Below are positions 8,878 through 16,405 of a DNA stretch of 64,000 bases, piece by piece. How positions within the stretch are numbered: the first letter of the stretch is position 1; every line of letters starts with the position of its first letter. Both the position numbers and the translations under genes were made by a program. Source of the stretch: Paraoerskovia marina DSM 21750 (GTDB taxonomy: Bacteria; Actinomycetota; Actinomycetes; Actinomycetales; Cellulomonadaceae); NCBI RefSeq assembly GCF_000701465.1, contig NZ_JNIY01000003.1, positions 372,001 to 436,000 of the forward strand, in the 5' to 3' direction. Below the pieces are notes generated by a model. The model was not told the DNA's origin. It made no database searches and saw only the letters and a list, made by a program, of their open reading frames with translations.

Positions 8878-9417
8878 TCAGTAGGTGCTCGAGTATCCGG
8901 TGTCCGTCGACGCGACGCCGATGACGGAGAGGAAGAAGATCACCGCGAAGACCAGGAACGCCGTGCCGATCGCGCCGACGATCACGCCTCCGAGTGCCAT
9001 CCCGCGGCCCTGCTCCCCGCGTTCCTTGACCTGTCGCAGGGCGATGATCCCGAGGACGAGTCCCACCGGGCAGGGGATGCCGCAGAGCATGACGAACCCG
9101 GCGACCGAGGTCGCGAGCGAGGCGATCGCCATCCCGTTGGTCTTCTGCGGGGCGGGGGCCGTGCCGTAGGAGGGCTGTGCGTACGGGGCGCTCCCGTAGG
9201 GCGCCCCGGCGTAGGGCGGGGGAGTTCCTGGCTGTGAGTACGGCGGCGGAGCCTGATGCCCGGGGGTTCCCGACGGCGGCGGTGGAGTCCCGTAGCCCGG
9301 GGCACCCCCGGGCGGGGGCGACGCGGGCGGTGTGGACCCGGGCGACGGCGGAGGCTCGGTCGGGTCCGGCCGTCGGTCGGCGTCGTCGGGCTGCGGCGGC
9401 TCGTACGGGTTGCTCAT
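8878..9417 (-). CDS. DUF4190 membrane protein with proline-rich N-terminus
   Basis: Predicted 179-residue membrane protein. The first 95 residues are an extended Pro/Gly/Tyr-rich region typical of actinobacterial membrane proteins. It is followed by two hydrophobic helices (about 97-125 and 145-170) separated by LRQVKERGEQGRGMALGG, the DUF4190 signature. Function is unknown for the family; many members sit alone, as here. It converges on the hydrolase gene with only 21 bp between them. The 102 bp between it and exonuclease III show nothing recognisable. Confidence 0.85.
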   Translation of the reverse strand: MSNPYEPPQPDDADRRPDPTEPPPSPGSTPPASPPPGGAPGYGTPPPPSGTPGHQAPPPYSQPGTPPPYAGAPYGSAPYAQPSYGTAPAPQKTNGMAIASLATSVAGFVMLCGIPCPVGLVLGIIALRQVKERGEQGRGMALGGVIVGAIGTAFLVFAVIFFLSVIGVASTDTGYSSTY

Positions 9418-9519
9418 GACGTCAATGTAGCCACGGGCGCCGACCGTGTCCTTGGCTGTTTCACGACGTGGCGGAGACCCGCGATCGCGCGGTGGCGCGA
9501 CGCTGGAGTCTGGGGCGGG

Positions 9520-10311
9520 TCAGTCGGCGAGGTCGAGGATCACCGGCACGTGGTCGGAGGCCCCCTTGCCCTTGCGCTCGTCGCGGTCGATCGTCACGGA
9601 GTCGACACGGGCGCGCAGCGCGGGGGAGGCGTAGGCGAAGTCGATCCGCATGCCCTTGTTCTTGGGGAACGCGAGCTGCTGGTAGTCCCAGTAGGTGTAG
9701 GTGTTCTCGGCCGGCAGGTGCTCACGGCTGACCTCGGTGAGACCCGCGTCCGCGAACGCGGCGAACGCGTCCCGCTCGGCGGGGGAGACGTGGGTCTTGC
9801 CGGCGAACGCCGCGACGTCCCAGACATCGGTGTCGAGGGGGACGACGTTCCAGTCGCCCATGAGGGCGAGCGGCAGGTCGGGGGACGCCGCGACCCACTC
9901 GGTGGCCTCGCGCTGCAGGGCCTCGAGCCAGCGCAGCTTGTAGGCGTAGTGCGGGTGGTCGAGCTCGCGCCCGTTCGGCACGTAGAGCGACCAGACGCGC
10001 ACACCGCCGCAGGTCGCCCCGATCGCGCGCGGCTCGACGACTTCCGGGTCGCCGAAGCCCGGCTGGCCGAGGAAGCCGCGTTCGACGTCGTCGATCCCCA
10101 CGCGGGACGCGATCGCGACGCCGTTCCACTGGTTGAGGCCGACGACCGCCACCTCGTACCCGGCGGCCTCGAAGACAGCGTGCGGGAACTGCTCCTCCTT
10201 GCACTTGGTCTCCTGGATGGCGAGGACGTCCGTCCCCGTCCGCTCCAGCCAGGCGACGACGCGCTCGGCGCGGGTGCGGACGGAGTTCACGTTCCAGGTG
10301 GCGATGCGCAT
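9520..10311 (-). CDS. xthA: Exodeoxyribonuclease III / AP endonuclease
   Basis: Predicted 263-residue Mg-dependent DNA-repair enzyme that cuts abasic sites and removes 3' blocking groups. The exonuclease-endonuclease-phosphatase motifs appear in order: TWNVNS at the N-terminus, QETKC (metal-binding Glu), WSLYVPNG, GDWNV and the C-terminal SDHVPV with the catalytic Asp-His. Length is normal for XthA. It is transcribed away from the SDR gene; the two starts are 74 bp apart and share a short intergenic promoter region. Confidence 0.95.
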   Translation of the reverse strand: MRIATWNVNSVRTRAERVVAWLERTGTDVLAIQETKCKEEQFPHAVFEAAGYEVAVVGLNQWNGVAIASRVGIDDVERGFLGQPGFGDPEVVEPRAIGATCGGVRVWSLYVPNGRELDHPHYAYKLRWLEALQREATEWVAASPDLPLALMGDWNVVPLDTDVWDVAAFAGKTHVSPAERDAFAAFADAGLTEVSREHLPAENTYTYWDYQQLAFPKNKGMRIDFAYASPALRARVDSVTIDRDERKGKGASDHVPVILDLAD

Positions 10312-10385
10312 CGGCCCAGCGTATCCGGGCGACGCACGACGGCGGACGTTCCGCTCGCCGTCGTCTCACCCGTACGCTGTGGTCC

Positions 10386-11147
10386 ATGGGGACAGCATTG
10401 ATCACCGGCGCGAGCGCCGGCCTCGGCCTGGAGTTCGCATGGCAGCTCGCCGCGGCGCGGCACGACCTGGTGCTGGTGGCGCGCGACGTCGAGCGGCTCG
10501 AGCGCCTTGCTGCGCAGCTCTACGCCGCGGCGGGCGTGCACGTCGAGGTGCTGCCGGCCGACCTGTCGGTCGCCGAGGACGTCGAGCGGGTCGCGGACCG
10601 GCTGCGGGCGACGGAGCGCCGCGTCGGCCTGCTCGTCAACAACGCCGGGTACGGGCTGCACCAGCGGTTCGTGACCGGTGACGTCGACGAGGAGCTGGCG
10701 GCGCTGGACGTGATGGTGCGTGCGGTGATGGTGCTGTCGCGGGCCGCTGCCGAGCAGATGGTCGAGCACGGGCGCGGCGCGATCCTGAACGTCGGGTCCG
10801 TGGCGGCGCTGATGACGAGCGGCACGTACTCCGCGCACAAGGCCTGGGTGCGGACGTTCACGGAGGGGCTCGCCGTCGAGCTCGCAGGCTCGGGGGTGTC
10901 GGCGACGGTGCTCTGCCCCGGGTTCGTGCACACCGAGTTCCACGGGCGCGCGAAGATGCGGATGGACGCCTACCCCGAGGTCGTCTGGTTGCGGCCGGAT
11001 GCCGTCGTCGCGCGGGCGCTCGCCGACGTCCGGCGCGGCGCGGTGATCTCGACCCCCTCGATCCGGTACTCGATGGCGTCCGGGCTGCTGCGCCTGCTGC
11101 CGCGCGGTGCGGTGCGCGGGATCTCGTCGGGTCGGGCCCGTCGATGA
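10386..11147 (+). CDS. SDR-family NAD(P)-dependent oxidoreductase
   Basis: Predicted 253-residue classical short-chain dehydrogenase. The cofactor motif TGASAGLG lies at residues 7-14, NNAGYG at mid-protein, a catalytic Ser in NVGSVAAL, and the YSAHK pair gives Tyr148 and Lys152. The closest general type is the YqjQ/DltE-like group of uncertain substrate. It stands upstream of the PAS-SpoIIE gene with an 85 bp gap. No pathway is implied by neighbours. Confidence 0.88.
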   Translation: MGTALITGASAGLGLEFAWQLAAARHDLVLVARDVERLERLAAQLYAAAGVHVEVLPADLSVAEDVERVADRLRATERRVGLLVNNAGYGLHQRFVTGDVDEELAALDVMVRAVMVLSRAAAEQMVEHGRGAILNVGSVAALMTSGTYSAHKAWVRTFTEGLAVELAGSGVSATVLCPGFVHTEFHGRAKMRMDAYPEVVWLRPDAVVARALADVRRGAVISTPSIRYSMASGLLRLLPRGAVRGISSGRARR

Positions 11148-11232
11148 TAGATTGCTCAGCCCGTAAGACCGGGGTGTTCGACGGCTGGGCGTCGAGACCG
11201 CTCTCGAGCAACCGGTTGGTAGGTTTCGGTGC

Positions 11233-12513
11233 ATGGGTCGTGATGTGCAGGACGCGCGCATCTTGCCCTCCGGAGCGGCTGCCGAGGTCGACTATCACGC
11301 GGTCTTCGCCTCCCTCGTCGCACCCAAGATGGTCCTCTCGCGGGACCTCGTGGTCCTCGAGGTCAACGACGCGTACGTCGAGAGCCGGGGCCTGCCGAGG
11401 TCGGTGCTGATCGGGCGGCACCTCCTGGACATCGACCCTGCTCAGCGACTGGCGACACCACAGAGCGTCGACACGGTCGTCGCCGCCATCAAGCGCGTCG
11501 TCCAGTCGGGCCGGTACGAGATCGTCGAACCTCACAAGCTCGACGTCGTCGGGCCGGACGGCTCGCACCGGGAGCGATACATCCTCCCCACCGCGATGCC
11601 GGTCCACACGAAGTCCTACGAGGTCTCGCACGTCGTGCTCCGCCTCGAGGACGTCACGTCGATCTTCCGGCCCGCGGAGATCGAGGAGGTCCCCGCCGAG
11701 GACTCCGTCCCCCGCGCCCTGGCTATCCGGAGCTCGGTCGAGGAGATCGGCCGCAAGGTCGCGCGGGAGCGCCAGGTCACCCTCCAGCTCCAGGACTCCG
11801 TGCTGACCGAGCCGCCGCCGACTCCGGGCCTGTCCGTCGACGTGCGGTACCGGCCCGCGCCGGCCGACTCGAACCTCGGCGGCGACTGGTACGACGTCGT
11901 CGTCCGTGCGGACGGCTGGACGATCGTCGTCGTCGGCGACGTGATGGGCCACGACATGGTCGCCGCGGTCTCGATGGCACAGCTGCGCGGAGTGCTGCGC
12001 ACCGTCGCCTACGACTCCGTGGGGCCACCCGGCGAGATCCTCGACCGGGCCGAGGAGATCGCCGCCGGGCTGCATCTGGGCGACCTCACCGCCGTGAACG
12101 TCGTCGCGGTCAGCCCCGAGGAGGCAGGCGGGCACCGCGACGTGCTCTGCGCGCGCGCCGGGTCGCTGCCCCCGGTGGTCCACCGGGCGGCGGGTCCCAC
12201 GCACCTCGTCGACGCACCGGTCGGGGCACTGCTCGGTCTCCGCCTGCCGGCGGCGCGTGAGAGCGGACGTCTCCGGCTCGGGCCGGGTGACAGCATCCTC
12301 GTGTTCACCGACGGGTTGATCGAACGCCGCGGGGAGATGATCACCGACTCGCTGGGCCGGCTGTGCGACGTCGTCGCCCGGCTCGACGACGCGTCCCCGC
12401 GACGCCTCTCCGACGCGGTCCTCACCGCCTGCCTGCCGGAGCTCGAGGACGACGACGTCGCGCTGGTCGTCCTCCGCGTCGACCCTCCGGGCACCGATAC
12501 CCTGGCCTCGTGA
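11233..12513 (+). CDS. PAS-domain SpoIIE-type protein serine phosphatase
   Basis: Predicted 426-residue soluble PP2C-type phosphatase of the partner-switching class. An N-terminal PAS fold (about residues 22-140, beginning FASLVAPKMVLSRDLVVLEVN) is followed by a short helix and the SpoIIE catalytic domain with metal-binding GGDWYD, GDVMGHD and FTDGLIERR. Such enzymes dephosphorylate STAS anti-anti-sigma factors; two STAS genes lie 3.4 and 6.2 kb downstream. The stop overlaps the GTG start of pyrE (GTGA), so the two are probably co-translated, an unusual pairing. The signal sensed by PAS cannot be read from sequence. Confidence 0.9.
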   Translation: MGRDVQDARILPSGAAAEVDYHAVFASLVAPKMVLSRDLVVLEVNDAYVESRGLPRSVLIGRHLLDIDPAQRLATPQSVDTVVAAIKRVVQSGRYEIVEPHKLDVVGPDGSHRERYILPTAMPVHTKSYEVSHVVLRLEDVTSIFRPAEIEEVPAEDSVPRALAIRSSVEEIGRKVARERQVTLQLQDSVLTEPPPTPGLSVDVRYRPAPADSNLGGDWYDVVVRADGWTIVVVGDVMGHDMVAAVSMAQLRGVLRTVAYDSVGPPGEILDRAEEIAAGLHLGDLTAVNVVAVSPEEAGGHRDVLCARAGSLPPVVHRAAGPTHLVDAPVGALLGLRLPAARESGRLRLGPGDSILVFTDGLIERRGEMITDSLGRLCDVVARLDDASPRRLSDAVLTACLPELEDDDVALVVLRVDPPGTDTLAS

Positions 12514-13091
12514 CGAACGCAGACTCCTTCGGCCCCACGCCCCGCGAACAGCTCCGTGAGCTCATCCGCGACCTCGCCGTCGTGCACGGCAAGGTGACGC
12601 TCTCCTCCGGCAAGGAGGCCGACTACTACGTCGACCTGCGCCGGACGACGCTCCACCACCGTGCAGCACCGCTGATCGGGCACGTGATGCTCGACGCGCT
12701 GGAGGAGTGGGGATTCGGACCGGCCGACGTCGAGGCGGCGGGCGGTCTGACCCTCGGTGCCGACCCGATCGCCACGGCGCTGCTGCACGCGTCCGCCTCG
12801 CGCGGCCTGGACCTCGACGCGTTCGTGGTCCGCAAGGCCGCCAAGGCGCACGGCATGCAGCGCCAGGTCGAGGGGCCCGACATCGCGGGACGCCGCGTCG
12901 TCGTCCTCGAGGACACCACGACGACGGGTGGCTCGCCGATCGCGGCGATCGAGGCGTGCCGGGAGGCGGGTGCCGAGGTGGTGGCCTGCGCGACGATCGT
13001 CGACCGTGCCACGGGCGCCGGGGAGAAGATCGAGGCGCTCGGCGTGCCGTACCGCTACCTGTTCGACCTGCAGGACCTCGGGCTCGCCTGA
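12510..13091 (+). CDS. pyrE: Orotate phosphoribosyltransferase
   Basis: Predicted 193-residue enzyme converting orotate plus PRPP to OMP in pyrimidine synthesis. The PRPP-binding signature VVLEDTTTTGGS is clear, as are KVTLSSGKEADYYVDLR at the N-terminus and the VRKAAKAHG loop. The GTG start at 12510 overlaps the phosphatase stop by four bases and gives the family-normal length; the open frame upstream of it is out-of-frame phosphatase sequence. A HAD-IIA phosphatase lies convergently 22 bp downstream. Confidence 0.95.
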   Translation: MTNADSFGPTPREQLRELIRDLAVVHGKVTLSSGKEADYYVDLRRTTLHHRAAPLIGHVMLDALEEWGFGPADVEAAGGLTLGADPIATALLHASASRGLDLDAFVVRKAAKAHGMQRQVEGPDIAGRRVVVLEDTTTTGGSPIAAIEACREAGAEVVACATIVDRATGAGEKIEALGVPYRYLFDLQDLGLA

Positions 13092-13113
13092 GCCGGGCTC
13101 AGACCAGGTCGAC

Positions 13114-13896
13114 TCAGACCAGGTCGACGAGGTCGGCGACGGAGTCCTTGACCTCGCTCGGACGGAACGGGTAGGTGTCGACGTCCTCGATCTTCGTCGA
13201 GCCGGTCAGCACCAGGTAGGTGTAGAGCCCCGCCTCGATCCCCGCGACGACGTCGGTGTCCATCCGGTCGCCCACCATCGCGGTGTGCTCCGAGTGGGCG
13301 TCGATCCGGTTCAGGGCCGAGCGGAACATCATCGGGTTGGGCTTGCCGACGAAGTAGGGGTCGCGCTGGGTGGCCGCGGTGATCATCGCGGCCACGGCGC
13401 CGGTCGCGGGCAGCGGGCCCTCGACGGAGGGACCGGTCGTGTCCGGGTTGGTGCAGATGAACCGCGATCCGCCCTTGATCAGGCGGACCGCCTTGGTGAT
13501 CGCCTCGAACGAGTAGGTGCGGGTCTCGCCCAGCACCACGTAGTCCGGGTCGGACTCCGTCAGCGTGTACCCCGCCTCGTACAGCGCCGTCGTCAGCCCG
13601 GCCTCGCCGATCGCGTAGGCGGAACCGCCAGGGTTCTGGTCGGCGAGGAACTGCGCGGTGGCCAGGGCCGAGGTCCAGATGGACTCCTCGGGAACGTCGA
13701 TGCCCGACGAGGCGAGGCGCGCCCTGAGGTCGCGCGCCGTGAAGATCGAGTTGTTCGTGAGGATCAGGAAGGGCCGTTCTGCGTCGCGCAGGGCCCGGAC
13801 GAACTCGGGCGCGCCGGGGATGGCGTGCCCCTCGTGGACGAGCACGCCGTCCATGTCGGTCAGCCAGCTGGTGATCTCGCGATGCGGCTCTGTCAT
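13114..13896 (-). CDS. HAD-IIA family (NagD-like) hydrolase
   Basis: Predicted 260-residue cytoplasmic phosphatase. Motif I is DMDGVLV with Asp14 and Asp16, motif II is ILTNNS, and motif III/IV is GKPNPMMF...GDRMDTDVVAG. The C2-type cap between them is typical of NagD/UmpH enzymes, which act on UMP or GMP; the neighbouring pyrE makes a nucleotide role reasonable but not proven. It is transcribed divergently from the TrmH gene, with 30 bp between start codons, so their promoters must overlap. Confidence 0.92.
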   Translation of the reverse strand: MTEPHREITSWLTDMDGVLVHEGHAIPGAPEFVRALRDAERPFLILTNNSIFTARDLRARLASSGIDVPEESIWTSALATAQFLADQNPGGSAYAIGEAGLTTALYEAGYTLTESDPDYVVLGETRTYSFEAITKAVRLIKGGSRFICTNPDTTGPSVEGPLPATGAVAAMITAATQRDPYFVGKPNPMMFRSALNRIDAHSEHTAMVGDRMDTDVVAGIEAGLYTYLVLTGSTKIEDVDTYPFRPSEVKDSVADLVDLV

Positions 13897-13926
13897 GACT
13901 TCAGCCTACTCGGGGACAATGTCCGC

Positions 13927-14574
13927 ATGGCCGACGTCGATCCAACACCACGTGAAGACCTGGTCGGGGTGGGCCCGTGGCCCGGCGGGGAGGCGGCGTG
14001 GCCGGACGACCCGCGGTACGACGCCGAGCTGTTGGCCGAGGGCGACCGTCGCAACGTCCCTGACGAGTTCCGGTACTGGAGCGTCGAGGCGATCGTCGCC
14101 GAGCTCGACACGCGACGCCACCCGCTGCACGTCGCCATCGAGAACTGGGCGCACGACTTCAACATCGGCTCCGTCGTGCGGACGGCGAACGCCTTCAACG
14201 TGGCCGGGGTGCACGTCGTCGGGCGACGTCGTTGGAACCGGCGCGGGGCGATGGTGACCGACCGCTACCTGCACGTCGAGCACCACCCGGACGTCGAGGG
14301 GTTCGTGGAGCGGGCTCGAGGGGAGGGCCTCGCGGTCGTCGGCGTCGACAACGTGCCGGGCTCGGTGCCGATGGAGGGCTTCGTCTGGCCCGAGCGCTGC
14401 GTGCTCGTGCTCGGCCAGGAGTCCACGGGGCTGACGCCCCCGATGCAGGAGGCGTGCGACGTCGTCGTGCACATCACCCAGTACGGCTCCACACGCTCGA
14501 TCAACGCCGGCGCGGCCGGGGCGATCGCGATGCACAGCTGGGTGCTGCAGCACGTCCCGCACCCCTCCCCGTAG
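13927..14574 (+). CDS. TrmH/SpoU-family RNA methyltransferase
   Basis: Predicted 215-residue SAM-dependent 2'-O-ribose methyltransferase of the SPOUT knot fold. Its three family motifs are present: NIGSVVRTANAF (motif 1, catalytic Arg), LVLGQESTGL (motif 2) and SINAGAAGAIAM (motif 3). The target RNA is not predictable. ATG 13927 gives a standard length; a larger open frame upstream is shadow sequence. Mycobacteria also place a gene of this type near pyrE and the aldolase, so the order looks ancestral. Confidence 0.92.
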   Translation: MADVDPTPREDLVGVGPWPGGEAAWPDDPRYDAELLAEGDRRNVPDEFRYWSVEAIVAELDTRRHPLHVAIENWAHDFNIGSVVRTANAFNVAGVHVVGRRRWNRRGAMVTDRYLHVEHHPDVEGFVERARGEGLAVVGVDNVPGSVPMEGFVWPERCVLVLGQESTGLTPPMQEACDVVVHITQYGSTRSINAGAAGAIAMHSWVLQHVPHPSP

Positions 14575-14755
14575 CGCGAGCCGCGTCGTCGGGAGTCCGA
14601 AACAACGCGAATCGGTCGCGGTGGGAGCAATCCGTCCGAGCGCCGGACGGATGCCGACACGTGGGCCTGGCATGGCAGAATGATGAACGAACCCCTGGGT
14701 GCTCACGCCCCGCCGTTGGCACCCGCGCCCCCTCCCGTCGTTTGGAGATCTGCAG

Positions 14756-15775
14756 ATGCCTATCGCAACCCCCGAGGTCTACGCCGAGATGATCAACCGG
14801 GCGAAGGCAGGCTCGTTCGCCTACCCCGCCGTGAACATCACCTCGTCGCAGACCATCACCGCCGCCATCCAGGGCTTCGCCGAGGCGGAGTCGGACGGCA
14901 TCATCCAGGTCTCCGTCGGTGGCGCCGAGTACGCCTCCGGCTCGACGATCAAGAACCGCGTCTCCGGCACGCTGGCGCTCGCCGCCTACGCCCACGAGGT
15001 CGCGAAGCACTACGGCGTCAACATCGCGCTGCACACCGACCACTGCACCAAGCAGAACCTCGACAGCTGGGTCCGCCCGCTCCTCGAGCTGGAGGCGCAG
15101 CAGGTCAAGGACGGCCAGCTCCCGACCTTCCAGTCGCACATGTTCGACGGCTCGAACATCCCGCTGGACGAGAACCTGGTCATCGCGAAGGAGCTCCTGC
15201 AGCTCTCCGTCGCCGCCAACACGATCCTCGAGATCGAGGTCGGCGTCGTCGGTGGCGAGGAGGACGGCCACGAGGCCGAGATCAACGAGAAGCTCTACAC
15301 GTCCGTCGAGGACGGCCTCGCCACGGTCGAGGCCCTCGGTGCCGGCGAGAACGGTCGCTACCTGACCGCGCTGACCTTCGGCAACGTGCACGGCGTCTAC
15401 AAGCCGGGTGCCGTCAAGCTGCGTCCGGCCCTCCTCAAGGAGATCCAGGACGGCGTCGGCGCCAAGATCGGCAAGGAGAACCCGTTCGACCTCGTGTTCC
15501 ACGGTGGCTCCGGCTCGACGGCCGAGGAGATCTCCGAGGCTGTGGACAACGGCGTCATCAAGATGAACATCGACACCGACACGCAGTACGCCTACACGCG
15601 TCCCGTCGTCAGCCACATGTTCGAGAACTACGACGGCGTCCTGAAGGTCGACGGCGAGGTCGGGAACAAGAAGGCCTACGACCCGCGCGCCTGGGGCAAG
15701 AAGGCAGAGGCCGGCATGGCCGCCCGCATCGTCGAGGCCGCGCAGCAGCTGCGCTCGGCCGGCAACAAGATGTGA
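14756..15775 (+). CDS. fbaA: Class II fructose-1,6-bisphosphate aldolase
   Basis: Predicted 339-residue zinc-dependent glycolytic and gluconeogenic enzyme cleaving fructose-1,6-bisphosphate to DHAP and glyceraldehyde-3-phosphate. HTDHC carries the catalytic Asp and zinc His; EIEVGVVGGEEDG, TFGNVHGVYKPG and VFHGGSGS are further class II (type A) motifs, with NIDTDTQYAY for substrate binding. ATG 14756 follows GGAGAT at 14744-14749 and yields the usual MPIATPEVY start. The gene is monocistronic and followed by a strong hairpin. A possible -10 (CAGAAT) lies near 14675. Confidence 0.96.
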   Translation: MPIATPEVYAEMINRAKAGSFAYPAVNITSSQTITAAIQGFAEAESDGIIQVSVGGAEYASGSTIKNRVSGTLALAAYAHEVAKHYGVNIALHTDHCTKQNLDSWVRPLLELEAQQVKDGQLPTFQSHMFDGSNIPLDENLVIAKELLQLSVAANTILEIEVGVVGGEEDGHEAEINEKLYTSVEDGLATVEALGAGENGRYLTALTFGNVHGVYKPGAVKLRPALLKEIQDGVGAKIGKENPFDLVFHGGSGSTAEEISEAVDNGVIKMNIDTDTQYAYTRPVVSHMFENYDGVLKVDGEVGNKKAYDPRAWGKKAEAGMAARIVEAAQQLRSAGNKM

Positions 15776-15790
15776 CGACTCCCTGAGTCG

Positions 15791-15828
15791 CACGAGGGCC
15801 CCGCACCGACCGGTGCGGGGCCCTCGTG
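15791..15828. terminator. Strong hairpin terminator after fbaA
   Basis: A perfect 17 bp stem (CACGAGGGCCCCGCACC and its complement) with a GACC loop lies 15 bp after the aldolase stop. It separates fbaA from the convergent STAS gene, so it can serve both directions. No T-run follows, as is common in actinobacteria. Confidence 0.85.
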
Positions 15829-15898
15829 TCGTCTGCGGCAGGGTCGAGAGGTGTTCTTCGGGGTGCGGGCGCGACGCTGCGCCGCGGTCGGGCCCGCC

Positions 15899-16294
15899 TC
15901 AGCGGTCTTCGTTGACCTCGAACCCGGGGTCCTCGTCGATGATCTCCAGCAGCTCGCCGATGCGGGTCACCTCGAGCAGGAACCGGACCGTCGGGGGTGC
16001 CCGCAGGACGCGGACGGGGTGTGGGTTCCGGGACGCGAGGCGCGCGAGGAAGGCGACACCGGAGGAATCCATGAAGGTGACGTGGTGCGCGTCGATCTCG
16101 ACGGGCAGGCCGGCAGCCTCGGCGTGCGAGGTGGCCTCGGCGAGGTCAGCCCCGAGATCGGCGTCGATCTCCCCGGACAGGACGATCCGCGCACGGTTCG
16201 TCCCGACGATGACGTGGACGCTCGCGGGGTCGCCCGGCTGCGTGCCGGCCCCGTCCGTTAGTGCGCCGGGTGCGGTGTTGGGACCGTCGGACAC
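15899..16294 (-). CDS. STAS-domain anti-sigma factor antagonist
   Basis: Predicted 131-residue protein with one STAS domain (about residues 26-125). The phosphorylation loop reads VTFMDSSGVAF, placing the conserved Ser at residue 77, which kinase-type anti-sigma factors phosphorylate and SpoIIE phosphatases restore. An acidic disordered N-terminus of about 25 residues precedes it. It is divergent from the large PAS-GAF-SpoIIE-HATPase gene (112 bp between starts), the likely partner. No sigma factor gene is in the window. Confidence 0.9.
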   Translation of the reverse strand: MSDGPNTAPGALTDGAGTQPGDPASVHVIVGTNRARIVLSGEIDADLGADLAEATSHAEAAGLPVEIDAHHVTFMDSSGVAFLARLASRNPHPVRVLRAPPTVRFLLEVTRIGELLEIIDEDPGFEVNEDR

Positions 16295-16405
16295 GGTGCT
16301 CCTCTCGACGTGACCCCGGTGTCGGGGTCTCCTGGGGGACTAATCTACGGTTGAATGGCACCTTGCGACAGCAACGCGCGGGTGAACAGAGAGGACAGGG
16401 CGGTC

